A DNA stretch of 64,000 bases, taken from contig NZ_CP104043.1 of assembly GCF_025152745.1 (NCBI RefSeq), forward strand, positions 1 through 64,000. The letters are read 5' to 3'. Every line of letters begins with the position of its first letter. Position 1 is the first letter of the stretch. Made by a program: the position numbers and the translations under genes. The notes below the pieces were generated by a model. That model did not search any database. It was not told where the DNA came from and saw only the letters and a program-made list of their open reading frames with translations. This DNA is from Rhizobium sp. WSM4643. GTDB lineage: Bacteria; Pseudomonadota; Alphaproteobacteria; Rhizobiales; Rhizobiaceae. Positions 52,199 through 61,203 of the stretch are shown one piece after another.

Positions 52199-53196
52199 TA
52201 TTTGGTGCTCCTGCCTTGCAGACGGATACGGGGATCGAGGAAGCCGAGCGCGACGTCCGAGATCAGCACGCCGATGACGTTGAGGAAGGCCAGGAACATC
52301 AGGAAGGAGCCGGCAAGGTACATGTCCTGGCTCTGTAGCGCCTTGATGAGCATCGGCCCCGTCGTCTCCAGCGACAGCACGATCGCGACGATCTCGGCGC
52401 CCGAGATGATCGACGGCAGGATCGAGCCGATATCGGCGACGAAGAAGTTGAGCGCCATGCGCAGCGGGTATTTGATGAGCGCCTTCAGCGGCGGCAGGCC
52501 CTTGGCGCGCGCGGTGACGACATACTGCTTCTGCATCTCGTCGAGCAGGTTGGCGCGCAGCCGGCGGATCATGCCGGCCGTGCCGGCCGTGCCGACGATG
52601 ATGACGGGGATCCAGAGATGGGCGAGGATCGACTGCGCCTTCGCCCAACTCATCGGCGCCGAGATATATTGCTGGTCCATCAGATGGCCGATCGAGATGC
52701 CGAACCAGATATTGGCGAAATACATCAGGATCAGCGCCAGCATGAAGTTCGGAATGGCGATGCCCATCAGACCGAGGAACGTCAGCCCGTAATCACCCCA
52801 GCTGTACTGATGCGTGGCCGAATAGATGCCGATTGGAAAGGCGATCAGCCAGGTGAGCAGGATCGTCGTGAAGGAGACGAGGATCGTCAGCCATAGACGA
52901 TCGCCGACCACGTCGGAGACCGGCAGCTGGTATTCGAAGGAATAGCCGAAATCGCCGTGCAGCATGCCGCCGACCCAGTAGAAATAACGCACGATCTCCG
53001 GCTTATCGAAGCCGTATTGCTGGCGCAACTCCTCGATTTCCTGGAGGTTGGCGGTTTCGCCCGAGGCGCGCAGTTCGGCGATCTGGCTCTCGAAGAAGTC
53101 GCCCGGCGGCAGCTCGATGATGGTGAAGACCAGTGCCGAAATGACGAAGAGCGTCGGCACCATGGCGGCGATCCGCCAAAGTATATATCTGAACAC
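52198..53196 (-). CDS. Peptide-type ABC transporter permease (DppB/YejB-like)
   Basis: 332 residues, six predicted helices. Seen: the DppB-type N-terminus FRYILWRIAAMVPTLFVISALVF, GDFGYSFEYQLPVSDVVGDRL, and the EAA-type loop QYVVTARAKGLPPLKALIKYPLR. It begins with GTG, three bases after the stop of the substrate-binding protein gene, and overlaps the next permease gene by one base. Confidence 0.94.
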   Translation of the reverse strand: MFRYILWRIAAMVPTLFVISALVFTIIELPPGDFFESQIAELRASGETANLQEIEELRQQYGFDKPEIVRYFYWVGGMLHGDFGYSFEYQLPVSDVVGDRLWLTILVSFTTILLTWLIAFPIGIYSATHQYSWGDYGLTFLGLMGIAIPNFMLALILMYFANIWFGISIGHLMDQQYISAPMSWAKAQSILAHLWIPVIIVGTAGTAGMIRRLRANLLDEMQKQYVVTARAKGLPPLKALIKYPLRMALNFFVADIGSILPSIISGAEIVAIVLSLETTGPMLIKALQSQDMYLAGSFLMFLAFLNVIGVLISDVALGFLDPRIRLQGRSTK

Positions 53197-53199
53197 GCC

Positions 53200-55107
53200 T
53201 CAGGCCTCCTTGTACCAGAATGCATCCGGCATATAGACGCCGAGATAGGAGGTGGGATCGAAGCCGTAGAGCGCTTTCTCCGGCAGGTTCTGCAGCTTGG
53301 CGGCGCGAAGGATCGGCTGCAGCGTGCTGTTGATGAGGCCGATCGAGAACACCTGCTGTGTATAGAGCGACAGCATCTTGTGCCAGATCACCTGGCGCTC
53401 CTCGAATTTCGCCGTCGAGCCCCATTGGCCAAGCAGGTCGACCAGTTCGGCCGCCTCCGGCAGGTCGGGTGCGACGCCCTCCTGGCCGGCGGAGAGGTAA
53501 TGCATGCCCCAGAGCGGCCATTGCAGCTGATCGTCGAGTGTCGGCGCAAGGCCTGCGGGCGACATGTCGGCTGTTGGCACGCCATTGTCGAGGCCGTACC
53601 AGATCGACATCATGATCGAACCGCTCATGGCCCGGTTGCGGAAGACGTCGCGCTGCGAGGTGCGGGTATAGAGCGCAAGGCCGATATTGGCCCAGTGGTC
53701 ATGCACCAGCTCCAGCACGTCGGTATCGAGATTGCTCTCGCCGGCGGTCTCGACGGTGATCTCGGCGCGCCGCCCGTCGGGCAGCAGCCGGATGCCGTCG
53801 TCGTCGCGTTTGGTCAAGCCGAGCTCGTCGAGCAGGCGGTTGGCCTCGTCGGGATCGAACTTCACGAAGGCGTCGGCATATTCCTGCTTGAAGAGCGGGC
53901 TGTCGGGCAGGACCGTATCGGCGCTTGGCGTGCCAAGGCCGTAGAAGGCCACCATGTTGACCTCGTGCCGGTCGATCGCCAGCGACAGCGCCCGGCGCAG
54001 GCGCACGTCGCGGAAGAGGCCGCGCCACACCTCGTCGGCGCAGTTGAGGTTCGGCAGCAGCGTGATGCGCGAGCCGCGCGCGAGCTTCCAGAGATTGACT
54101 TTCACCGGGAAGCGCTTTTCGGCCTCCTTCAGGAAGGTGTAGTCGTTGAAATCGATGCCCGTCACCTGCAGGTCGGCTTCGCCTGCACCCGCCTTGGCGG
54201 CGATGATCGACGAGGAGGAGACGTTGAGGATGAAACGATCGAGATAGGGAAGCTGCCTGCCGGTCTCGTCGACGCGGTGGAAGAACGGGTTGCGCTCGAA
54301 GACGAACTGCTCGGACGGCAGCGGCGTCGTATTGCGCCAGGGATCGAGCGTCGGCAGGTTCGGATTTTCCGGACGATAGGAACGCGCCATCTTGATGTGC
54401 AGATCCTGCCATTTCTTGACGCGGTAGGTCTTCATCAGCTCGTCCATCTTCGCCTGGTCCGGCTGGAATTTCTTGTGGAACTGCTTGAGATAATGACCAG
54501 GGCCGAAGATGACGAGCGGCTGCGGGCCTGCCAATGTCGGCAGGAACATCGGGTTGGGCTTTTCCCAGGTGTAGCGTACGGTCAGCGCATCGAGCATCTC
54601 GAAGCGCGGCAGGCTTCCATGCGGACGAAGTTCCAGCGCGCCGCCGCCGGGTGTCAACTTGTCGTTCAGGATGACGTCTTCCCACCAGTAGCGGAAATCG
54701 TCGGCCGTGAACGGCTGGCCGTCGGACCATTTATGGCCTTCGCGCAGCGTGAAGGTGAAGACCGTGTCGTCCTCGGACTGGAAACCGGCCAGGATATCCG
54801 GCTGGAACTGCAGGTGCTTGTTGTAGCCGACCAGCCGGGAATAGCCGTAGATCGTCATGAAGCGGATATCGCGCTGGCCGCCGATAATGGTGCGCACCGT
54901 GCCGCCGTAGGCACCCGGTTCCAGCCCCAATTCCTTCAGGTTGACGATGCGCGGGCGGGCGGGAATGCGCTCGGCCATCGGCGGCAGGCTGCCTGATGTC
55001 AGCCGCTCCTTCAGGAATTCCGGTTCGGTGGCTTGTTGCGCCCTCACCACCGCGGGCGCGATCGCCGCGCCGACGAGGCCGCCCAGGAATATGCGACGCG
55101 TCACCAT
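53200..55107 (-). CDS. Family 5 extracellular solute-binding protein
   Basis: 635 residues, periplasmic. Seen: a twin-arginine-type signal (TRRIFLGGLVGAAIAPAVVRAQ, about 3-25), which suggests export after folding, then the SBP_5 core with FTFTLREGHKWSDGQPFTADDFRYWWED, the RGLFRDVRLRRALSLAIDRHEVN block and a long C-terminal lobe. The length is closer to YejA-type proteins than to dipeptide-binding DppA. There is no lipobox. The start overlaps the ATPase stop by one base. Ligand: oligopeptide or peptide-like compound, by family. Confidence 0.93.
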   Translation of the reverse strand: MVTRRIFLGGLVGAAIAPAVVRAQQATEPEFLKERLTSGSLPPMAERIPARPRIVNLKELGLEPGAYGGTVRTIIGGQRDIRFMTIYGYSRLVGYNKHLQFQPDILAGFQSEDDTVFTFTLREGHKWSDGQPFTADDFRYWWEDVILNDKLTPGGGALELRPHGSLPRFEMLDALTVRYTWEKPNPMFLPTLAGPQPLVIFGPGHYLKQFHKKFQPDQAKMDELMKTYRVKKWQDLHIKMARSYRPENPNLPTLDPWRNTTPLPSEQFVFERNPFFHRVDETGRQLPYLDRFILNVSSSSIIAAKAGAGEADLQVTGIDFNDYTFLKEAEKRFPVKVNLWKLARGSRITLLPNLNCADEVWRGLFRDVRLRRALSLAIDRHEVNMVAFYGLGTPSADTVLPDSPLFKQEYADAFVKFDPDEANRLLDELGLTKRDDDGIRLLPDGRRAEITVETAGESNLDTDVLELVHDHWANIGLALYTRTSQRDVFRNRAMSGSIMMSIWYGLDNGVPTADMSPAGLAPTLDDQLQWPLWGMHYLSAGQEGVAPDLPEAAELVDLLGQWGSTAKFEERQVIWHKMLSLYTQQVFSIGLINSTLQPILRAAKLQNLPEKALYGFDPTSYLGVYMPDAFWYKEA

Positions 55108-56996
55108 CAACGCAACTCCTTGGCATCGGCGCCCTTGCGGGCGCGCACCAGATGGCCGTCGCCGAGGTCGGCATAAGCGAGTTCGGAAGCGTCGTCGTGC
55201 TCGGCGGTGAAGGTCACGCCCCAGTTCTGCTTGTCGGCGGCGCCGTTTTCCCTGAGCGCCTTGAAATCGAGCGGCCGGTCGAGATCGGGGAAGGGGACGG
55301 CGGCGAGCAGCGATTTCGTATAGGGATGCACCGGATCGCGCAGGATGATCTCGCGCGGCGCGATCTCGACGATGCGGCCCTTGCACATCACCGCGATACG
55401 GTCGGCCATGTAATCGACGACGGCGAGATTGTGCGAAATGAAGAGATAGGTAAGTCCCAGCTCCTTCTGCAGGTCCTTCAACAGGTTGAGGATCTGCGCC
55501 TGCACGGAAACGTCGAGAGCCGAGACCGGCTCGTCGAGGATGACGAGCTTCGGCCCGAGCGCGAGTGCGCGCGCAATACCGATGCGCTGGCGCTGGCCGC
55601 CCGAAAAACTGTGCGGGTAACGGCTGAGATAACGCTTGTCGAGGCCGATTGCCGCCATCAATCCCTCGACCTTGCGCTTGCGCTCGTTACTGTCGCCGCG
55701 GTCATGGATCTCGAGCGGTTCGCTCAGGATGTTGCGCACCGTCATGCGCGGCGAAAGCGAGGAGACCGGATCCTGGAACACCATCTGGATCTTGGTCCGC
55801 ATGTCCTGCAGTTCGGCGCCTTTGACGGAGAGGACGTCGACGACCTCCTTGCCGTCGTTGAATACCACCGCGCCGCTGTCCGGCGTGATGGCGCGCATCA
55901 GGATCTTGCTGAGTGTCGTCTTGCCGCAGCCGGATTCCCCGACCAGGCCAAGACATTCGCCGCGGCGGACGTCGAAGCTGACGTCGTCGACGGCGCGCAG
56001 GACGGTGGCTTCGTGCTTGCCGAAGAAACTGCGCTTGCGCGTCTTGTAGGTCTTCGACAGATTGGCAACGGACAGCAGGGTGCCCGGCGCCTCTGCCTGG
56101 AGCGGCTTCTTCTTGCCGACGAGGGACTCGAGATTGACCGTTACCTCGCGCAGCGCTTTCAGCCGCTCGCCGGGTTTCATGTCGAAATGCGGAACGGCGG
56201 CCATCAGACCTTTGAGATAAGGATGCTGCGGATTGCGGAAGATCGCCTCGACGGGTCCTGCTTCCATGATCTCGCCGTGATAGATGACGACCACCTCGTC
56301 GGCCATATTGGCGACGATGCCGAGATCGTGGGTGATGAGCAGCATCGCCATGCCGAGCTTGGCCTGCAGCTCGCGGAGCAGTTCCAGGATCTGCGCCTGG
56401 ATCGTCACGTCGAGCGCCGTCGTCGGCTCGTCGGCGATCAAGAGAGCCGGCTTGCAGATCAGCGCCATGGCGATCATCGCGCGCTGGCGCATGCCGCCGG
56501 ACAGTTCGAACGGATACATGTCGTAAGTGCGATGCGGGTTGGAAAAGCCGACCAGGCCGAGCATCTCCTCGGTCCTTTCACGGGCTTCCTGCTTGTCGGC
56601 CTCGGTATGGATCAGCAGCACTTCACTGATCTGATTGCCGATCGTATGCAGCGGCGAGAGCGAGGTCATCGGCTCCTGGAAGATCGTCGCCATGCGCCGG
56701 CCACGCAGGTCGCGCATTTCCTCGCTGTCGCGCGGAAAGGATAGGATATCGGTCGTGCTGCCGTCGAGCGGATCGGTGAAGAGGATGCGGCCGGAGGCCT
56801 TGGCCGGATTGGGCAATATGCCCATCACCGACTGGCTGATCACCGATTTGCCGGAGCCGGATTCACCGACGAGGGCGGTGACCTTGCCCGGAAGGATGCG
56901 AAGATTGGCTTCTTTTACGACGCGTAACCGGTCACCGAAAACCGAGAAGGAGACGTCGAGATTTTCAATACGCAACAGATCGGCTGCAGACGCCAT
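55107..56996 (-). CDS. Fused dual ATP-binding subunit of a peptide ABC importer
   Basis: 629 residues with two complete NBDs in one chain, as in YejF. NBD1: [24 protein letters not shown] and [15 protein letters not shown]2: [24 protein letters not shown] and [12 protein letters not shown]. Each domain ends with the oligopeptide/dipeptide C-terminal motif ([15 protein letters not shown] and [15 protein letters not shown]). All catalytic residues look intact. First gene of the ATPase-SBP-permease-permease operon; all four genes are tightly spaced or overlap. Confidence 0.95.
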   Translation of the reverse strand: MASAADLLRIENLDVSFSVFGDRLRVVKEANLRILPGKVTALVGESGSGKSVISQSVMGILPNPAKASGRILFTDPLDGSTTDILSFPRDSEEMRDLRGRRMATIFQEPMTSLSPLHTIGNQISEVLLIHTEADKQEARERTEEMLGLVGFSNPHRTYDMYPFELSGGMRQRAMIAMALICKPALLIADEPTTALDVTIQAQILELLRELQAKLGMAMLLITHDLGIVANMADEVVVIYHGEIMEAGPVEAIFRNPQHPYLKGLMAAVPHFDMKPGERLKALREVTVNLESLVGKKKPLQAEAPGTLLSVANLSKTYKTRKRSFFGKHEATVLRAVDDVSFDVRRGECLGLVGESGCGKTTLSKILMRAITPDSGAVVFNDGKEVVDVLSVKGAELQDMRTKIQMVFQDPVSSLSPRMTVRNILSEPLEIHDRGDSNERKRKVEGLMAAIGLDKRYLSRYPHSFSGGQRQRIGIARALALGPKLVILDEPVSALDVSVQAQILNLLKDLQKELGLTYLFISHNLAVVDYMADRIAVMCKGRIVEIAPREIILRDPVHPYTKSLLAAVPFPDLDRPLDFKALRENGAADKQNWGVTFTAEHDDASELAYADLGDGHLVRARKGADAKELR

Positions 56997-57150
56997 ACCA
57001 ATGAAATTCCCCAGTCTTCTATGTTCCCGTTAAGGCACACTATCGTACCGCAAACGGGGTGTCTAGCTGATGACAATCATAGAAAAACCGCCGCCCCCGC
57101 CGAAGTTCCCCCGGGCGAGATGCGAAGATTATGGCAGGGGTTCTAAGCTC

Positions 57151-58494
57151 TTACTGGATGAATTTCTCCATGCTGGTGCGCTTGACCTGTTTCTTGGCGT
57201 CGCGATGCAGGAGAATGACCTGCTCGGCTTCCGAAAGTCCGTTCTGTACGGCCTCGCGGAAGCTCTCGTCGACATTGATTGTGGGTGCCGGCGCGCGCGG
57301 CTGCAGCACCGTCACCTTCTGGCGGACGCCGCGCAACTTCTCCTCGCCGAGCGTTGTCCATTCGCCGCCGCAATAACCGGCGAAGGCCTGGCTGGCGACG
57401 ACCTCGCGGCCGTATTTCTTGGTCAGGATCTGCAAACGTTGGACCTCGTTGACGGCTGAGCCGAAGGCGGAGAAGGTCAGGCGGTCCTTGAGGCCGACAT
57501 TGCCGAACATGACGTTGCCGACATGCAGGCCGATGCCGTAGCCGACCCTGGTCAGGCCCTTCTGCTCGCGGTCCCTGTTGAGCTCGGCGACCCGCGCCTG
57601 CGCCTGATGCACGGCCGAAAGCGCCGCCTCGCAGGCAATTTTCGATGGGTCCTTATGGCGCCCGCAAGGATAGACGGCGAGGAAGCCATCGCCGAGGAAG
57701 CTCAGGATCTCGCCGCCATTGCGGTTGAAGGGGGCGGCAATCGCGTCGAAGAACTGGTTCAGCGTGTCGATATAAGCCTGCCGGCCTTCCTTTTCGGCAT
57801 ATATGGTGGATTCGCGCATATCGCCCATGACGAGGGCTGCGCGGATCGTCTCTCCGTCGCCGCGGCGGATCTGGCCGTTCAGCACCCGCTTGCCGGCGTC
57901 GCCGCCGAGATAGGTGGTCAGCATGTTGTTGGCGAGTTTGCCGAGCACCGCCATCTTGGCAGCGACCGCCAGATGGTTCTGCATCCTGAGCAGCGCATCG
58001 ATCATGTCGTCGGAAAAGCCGGATTTATGGTCCGTCGACCAGGAACCCATCATGCCCTGCACCGAGCCGTCGCCAAAGGGCTGCACGAAGGCGAGGTAGT
58101 CGGTGATGCCGTCCTTGCGCAGGTCCTCGAAGATCGGGAATTCGGCCGGGCCTTCTTGGGTCAGCCGGCGGCGGATGTGCTGCAGGTTGTTGTCGAGCAG
58201 GTAATAATAGGGGCTCTGCAGGAAGCGGTCCGGCTTCTGCCCGGCCGGCATGCGAAAACCTTCGATGGTGACGCCGCTGGCGCGCCGCCAGGTGAAGCTC
58301 AGCGCATCGTAGAGCGGATGCAGCATCGAAAAGGTCAGGTGCACGCGCGCGATCGGCAGGCCGGCGGCCGCAAGCCTTTCGCAGAAGCCGCGGACGATGT
58401 TTTCAAGCTCGTCTCCGGCCAGCGAAGAGTTCGTCAGCCATTCAGCGACCCGGTCCAACAGGATGGAGGAGACGCTGGTTTCGATCGTGCTCAT
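57151..58494 (-). CDS. Class III adenylate/guanylate cyclase
   Basis: 447 residues. The N-terminal ~190 residues form a sensor-like region (LTFSMLHPLYDALSFTWRR...GVTIEGF and a GAF-like stretch) without transmembrane helices. The cyclase domain follows with metal-binding Asp225 in GDMRESTIYA, Asp269 in FLGDGFLAVYP (44 residues apart, usual spacing), and the transition-state pair in FSAFGSAVNEVQRLQ (Asn and Arg). It is probably active. Start ATG 58494 is preferred over the in-frame extension to 58524. It lies upstream of the peptide importer operon by 154 bases on the same strand. Rhizobia carry many such cyclases. Confidence 0.93.
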   Translation of the reverse strand: MSTIETSVSSILLDRVAEWLTNSSLAGDELENIVRGFCERLAAAGLPIARVHLTFSMLHPLYDALSFTWRRASGVTIEGFRMPAGQKPDRFLQSPYYYLLDNNLQHIRRRLTQEGPAEFPIFEDLRKDGITDYLAFVQPFGDGSVQGMMGSWSTDHKSGFSDDMIDALLRMQNHLAVAAKMAVLGKLANNMLTTYLGGDAGKRVLNGQIRRGDGETIRAALVMGDMRESTIYAEKEGRQAYIDTLNQFFDAIAAPFNRNGGEILSFLGDGFLAVYPCGRHKDPSKIACEAALSAVHQAQARVAELNRDREQKGLTRVGYGIGLHVGNVMFGNVGLKDRLTFSAFGSAVNEVQRLQILTKKYGREVVASQAFAGYCGGEWTTLGEEKLRGVRQKVTVLQPRAPAPTINVDESFREAVQNGLSEAEQVILLHRDAKKQVKRTSMEKFIQ

Positions 58495-58868
58495 TCTCGG
58501 TATGATCCTCATAAGGCACGCCATCCCTAAGAGCCATAAATTCCCTCGGCCGCCGCATTTTCATGCGCAGGTCACAGGGAAATCAGGATGTACGAGCGGT
58601 AATATAGTGTCAACGGATCTGCCGAAAGCCCGGCAGTGGCGCCCCTCAGCTCCCCATATCCGGGGATCGGACGGGTTGTCCTTTCCAGCTGGTTCGTTAT
58701 CAAAAGTCAAAATAGGGATGCTGCAAGTGCGAAACAATGGGAGCTGTAATTTTTTGTGCGCTCAAGTTGCAGCAAACGTCGCGGCCTGAGTCATTTTCGC
58801 CACACCCGGCTAAGGGATTTTCAATGTAGCAGATTGGCGAGACCAGCTGTCATCCGGCTGCCGCTTAT

Positions 58869-58903
58869 CCCTCCCCAACTCCTCCCCACAAGGGGAGGGG
58901 CTA
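58869..58903. repeat. CCTCCCC hairpin element, copy 1
   Basis: CCCTCCCCAACTCCTCCCC then ACAAGGGGAGGGG forms a stem CCTCCCC/GGGGAGG. It is repeated in opposite orientation at 59003. It is a family of short GC-rich interspersed repeats in Rhizobium. Confidence 0.65.
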
Positions 58904-59002
58904 AGCTGCGGTCGCCGGCTGTGATCTAAATGAGAGGTCTTACTGGCTGTTGCCGTTCTCCGGATCGTTAGATGGAGGTCATGCGTAGCGGTGTGGCACG
59001 GT

Positions 59003-59038
59003 AGCCCCTCCCCCTTGTGGGGAGGGGTTGGGGAGGGG
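59003..59038. repeat. CCTCCCC hairpin element, copy 2 (inverted)
   Basis: AGCCCCTCCCCCTTGTGGGG then AGGGGTTGGGGAGGGG is the reverse complement of copy 1 with few differences. The two copies bracket about 100 bases of unique sequence. Confidence 0.65.
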
Positions 59039-59152
59039 TCTTGGGTCGTCAACCGACGATATTGCCGCCGGGGAGAAGAGGGCCTCGGGTTTAATTCCAC
59101 GCGATCATGCATTAGATCAGCTTTCCCTGTTCCCCGTTTGAAAGATCGCGCC

Positions 59153-60490
59153 TTGGCCACCTCCACCTTCGATACGCTTTTGCAGAAGATCGAAACCCGC
59201 GCGGCCCGTGCCGGCATCATCGGGCTTGGTTATGTCGGCCTGCCGCTGGCGATGGCGGTGGCGCGTAGCGGCTTTGCGGTGACCGGCTTCGACATCGATC
59301 CAGGCAAGATGGTGGCGCTCGATGCCCGCCGCTCCTATATCGACGCGGTGAGCGATGAGGCGCTTTCTGCCGAGATCGACGCGGGCCGCTTCAAGGCGAC
59401 GACCGATTTCGCCCGCCTTGCCGAGTGCGACGTCGTCATCATCTGCGTGCCGACGCCGCTCACCAAACATCGCGATCCCGACCTTTCCTTCGTCGAGGCG
59501 ACGTCGCGGTCGATTGCCGCGCATTTGCGCCCCGGTCAGCTCGTCGTGCTGGAATCGACCACCTATCCCGGCACGACCGATGACGTGGTGAAGGTCATTC
59601 TCGAAGGCACCGGGCTGAAATCCGGCTCGGACTTCTTCGTCGGCTTCTCCCCGGAGCGTGAGGATCCCGGCAACCAGCACTATCATACCGCCACCATCCC
59701 CAAGGTCGTCGCCGGCGACGGGCCTGAGGCGCTGGCGCTGATGAAGGCCTTCTATGGGGCGGCGGTATCATCCGTCGTTCCGGTCTCTTCGAATGCGACG
59801 GCCGAGGCCGTGAAGCTCACCGAAAACATCTTCCGCTCGGTCAATATTGCCCTCGTCAACGAGCTGAAGACCGTCTATGCGGCGATGGGTATCGACGTCT
59901 GGGAAGTCATCGACGCTGCCAAGACCAAGCCCTTCGGCTACATGCCCTTCTATCCCGGCCCCGGTCTTGGCGGCCATTGCATCCCGATCGATCCCTTCTA
60001 TCTCACCTGGAAATCGCGCGAATACGAGCTGCCGACCCGTTTCATCGAACTCGCCGGCGAGATCAATTCGGCAATGCCGCGTTATATCGTCGGCAAGCTC
60101 GCCGAAGCGCTCGACATCCGCGCCGGCAAGGCGCTGAGCCGCAGCCGGGTGCTCGTGCTTGGGCTCGCCTACAAGAAGAACGTCGCCGATATAAGAGAAA
60201 GCCCGTCGCTGCGGCTGATCGAGATCATCGAGGAGCGTGGCGGACACGCAGATTATCACGATCCCTTCGTCGCCGAGATCCCGCCGACGCGCGAATACCA
60301 GGCGCTGAAGGGCCGCAAATCGGTGACGCTGACGTCTGATACCATTGCCGGCTACGATGCGGTGCTGGTGGCGACCGACCACGACAAGGTGGATTATGCG
60401 GGGCTGTCGAAAAGTGCGGCGCTGATTATCGACACGCGCAACGTCTTCAACCGGCTCGGCCTCTCGGGCGATCATGTCGTCAAGGCGTGA
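59153..60490 (+). CDS. UDP-N-acetylglucosamine 6-dehydrogenase-type nucleotide sugar dehydrogenase
   Basis: Oxidises a UDP-sugar C6 alcohol to the uronic acid using two NAD+. Seen: Rossmann motif GIIGLGYVGLPLA (about 23-35), TPLTKHRDPDLS, ESTTYPGTT, the catalytic Cys in GPGLGGHCIPIDPFYLTWKS (about 275-294), and the C-terminal LGLAYKKNVADIRESPSL. This active-site wording matches WbpA/UDP-GlcNAc dehydrogenases better than UDP-glucose enzymes. No ATG fits; TTG 59153 (start of MATSTFDTLLQK) agrees with the family, and TTG 59138 is an alternative. It supplies a precursor for surface polysaccharides, which fits the glycosyltransferase cluster upstream. Confidence 0.92.
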   Translation: MATSTFDTLLQKIETRAARAGIIGLGYVGLPLAMAVARSGFAVTGFDIDPGKMVALDARRSYIDAVSDEALSAEIDAGRFKATTDFARLAECDVVIICVPTPLTKHRDPDLSFVEATSRSIAAHLRPGQLVVLESTTYPGTTDDVVKVILEGTGLKSGSDFFVGFSPEREDPGNQHYHTATIPKVVAGDGPEALALMKAFYGAAVSSVVPVSSNATAEAVKLTENIFRSVNIALVNELKTVYAAMGIDVWEVIDAAKTKPFGYMPFYPGPGLGGHCIPIDPFYLTWKSREYELPTRFIELAGEINSAMPRYIVGKLAEALDIRAGKALSRSRVLVLGLAYKKNVADIRESPSLRLIEIIEERGGHADYHDPFVAEIPPTREYQALKGRKSVTLTSDTIAGYDAVLVATDHDKVDYAGLSKSAALIIDTRNVFNRLGLSGDHVVKA

Positions 60491-60617
60491 CGGAAACGTC
60501 ACCGCATAAGTCTGCTATTCGGCAGCGACTCCCATCGAGATGGCGGGCGAGCTAATGTTCCGTACTGACTTTCCGGCAATCTGTACATATATCCGTACGC
60601 TTGGAAGTTGGGAAAGG

Positions 60618-60875
60618 ATGTCGATGGCCCACGTTCGTTTGACGGAGTTCCGGCAAAACATTGCAGCCTATTTTGATCAAGTCATCTCTTCTCGGGCGCC
60701 TCTGCTCGTGACCCGTCAAGGTTCGGAAGCAATGGTCTTGGTTGCCGAAGGCGAGTACGAGAGTATGCAAGAGACGTTACACCTGCTTTCGACGCCTGCT
60801 AATTCTGCCCGGCTACGCGAAAGTATCGGACAGCTTCGCAATGGGCAGGTGTTAGAGAGCGATCCTACTCTCTGA
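60618..60875 (+). CDS. yefM: YefM/Phd-type antitoxin
   Basis: 85 residues. Seen: the Phd/YefM DNA-binding fold (MAHVRLTEFRQNIAAYFDQVISSRAPLLVTRQG then EAMVLVAEGEYESMQETLHLLSTP) and a C-terminal toxin-binding tail (NSARLRESIGQLRNGQ). Start 60618 or 60624; GGGAAAGG lies directly upstream. It neutralises the YoeB toxin encoded one base downstream and represses the operon. GC is visibly lower than in the flanking genes, which suggests horizontal acquisition. Confidence 0.92.
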   Translation: MSMAHVRLTEFRQNIAAYFDQVISSRAPLLVTRQGSEAMVLVAEGEYESMQETLHLLSTPANSARLRESIGQLRNGQVLESDPTL

Positions 60876-60876
60876 C

Positions 60877-61149
60877 ATGAAGTTGCTATGGACGCCGAAT
60901 TCCTGGAAAGAGTACGAATACTGGCAGAAAAGCGACCAGAAGATGGTCGAGAAAATCAACGAGCTCCTGAAAGATACGAAAAGGTCAGCCTTTAAAGTTC
61001 TTGGCAAGCCAGAGCCATTGAAGGGCGATCTATCCGGATTTTGGTCAAGGCGCATCCTCGGAGAGCATCGGCTCGTCTACTGCGTGACTGGCAAGGGTTC
61101 CGACCAGCAGTTGGAAATCATTCAGTGCCGATTTCATTACGAAAAGTAG
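60877..61149 (+). CDS. yoeB: YoeB-type mRNA-cleaving toxin
   Basis: 90 residues, the usual YoeB size. Seen: the LLWTPNSWKEYEYWQKSDQK start, the catalytic region KPEPLKGDLSGFWSRRI with the Glu, the EHRLVY segment with the Arg, and the C-terminal CRFHY with the His, the residues used for ribosome-dependent mRNA cleavage. It follows the antitoxin after a single base. Together they form a standard YefM-YoeB module. Confidence 0.94.
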   Translation: MKLLWTPNSWKEYEYWQKSDQKMVEKINELLKDTKRSAFKVLGKPEPLKGDLSGFWSRRILGEHRLVYCVTGKGSDQQLEIIQCRFHYEK

Positions 61150-61203
61150 GTTCATGCGTGGTGCAGGTGATTGCGGCGTCCGAAGGATTGCGGGGTTACA
61201 GCG

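Larger units (their letters stand above)
58495..59152. other. Intergenic region of about 660 bases with repeats
   Basis: No convincing gene on either strand. A minus-strand TTGACA at 58608-58613 with a poor -10 (CATCCT) could be the cyclase promoter. The right half holds two inverted copies of a rhizobial CCCTCCCCAAC-type element and a third partial hairpin sequence near 59073. Base composition drops around 58715-58780. Confidence 0.5.

Noticed and set aside
52957..54996. Plus-strand frame of 679 codons opposite the solute-binding protein
   Set aside because: Antisense shadow; the minus-strand protein matches family 5 binding proteins along its length.
58397..58789. Plus-strand frame of 130 codons at the cyclase start
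   Set aside because: It overlaps the cyclase 5' end in antisense and continues into intergenic DNA without a family or ribosome-binding site.
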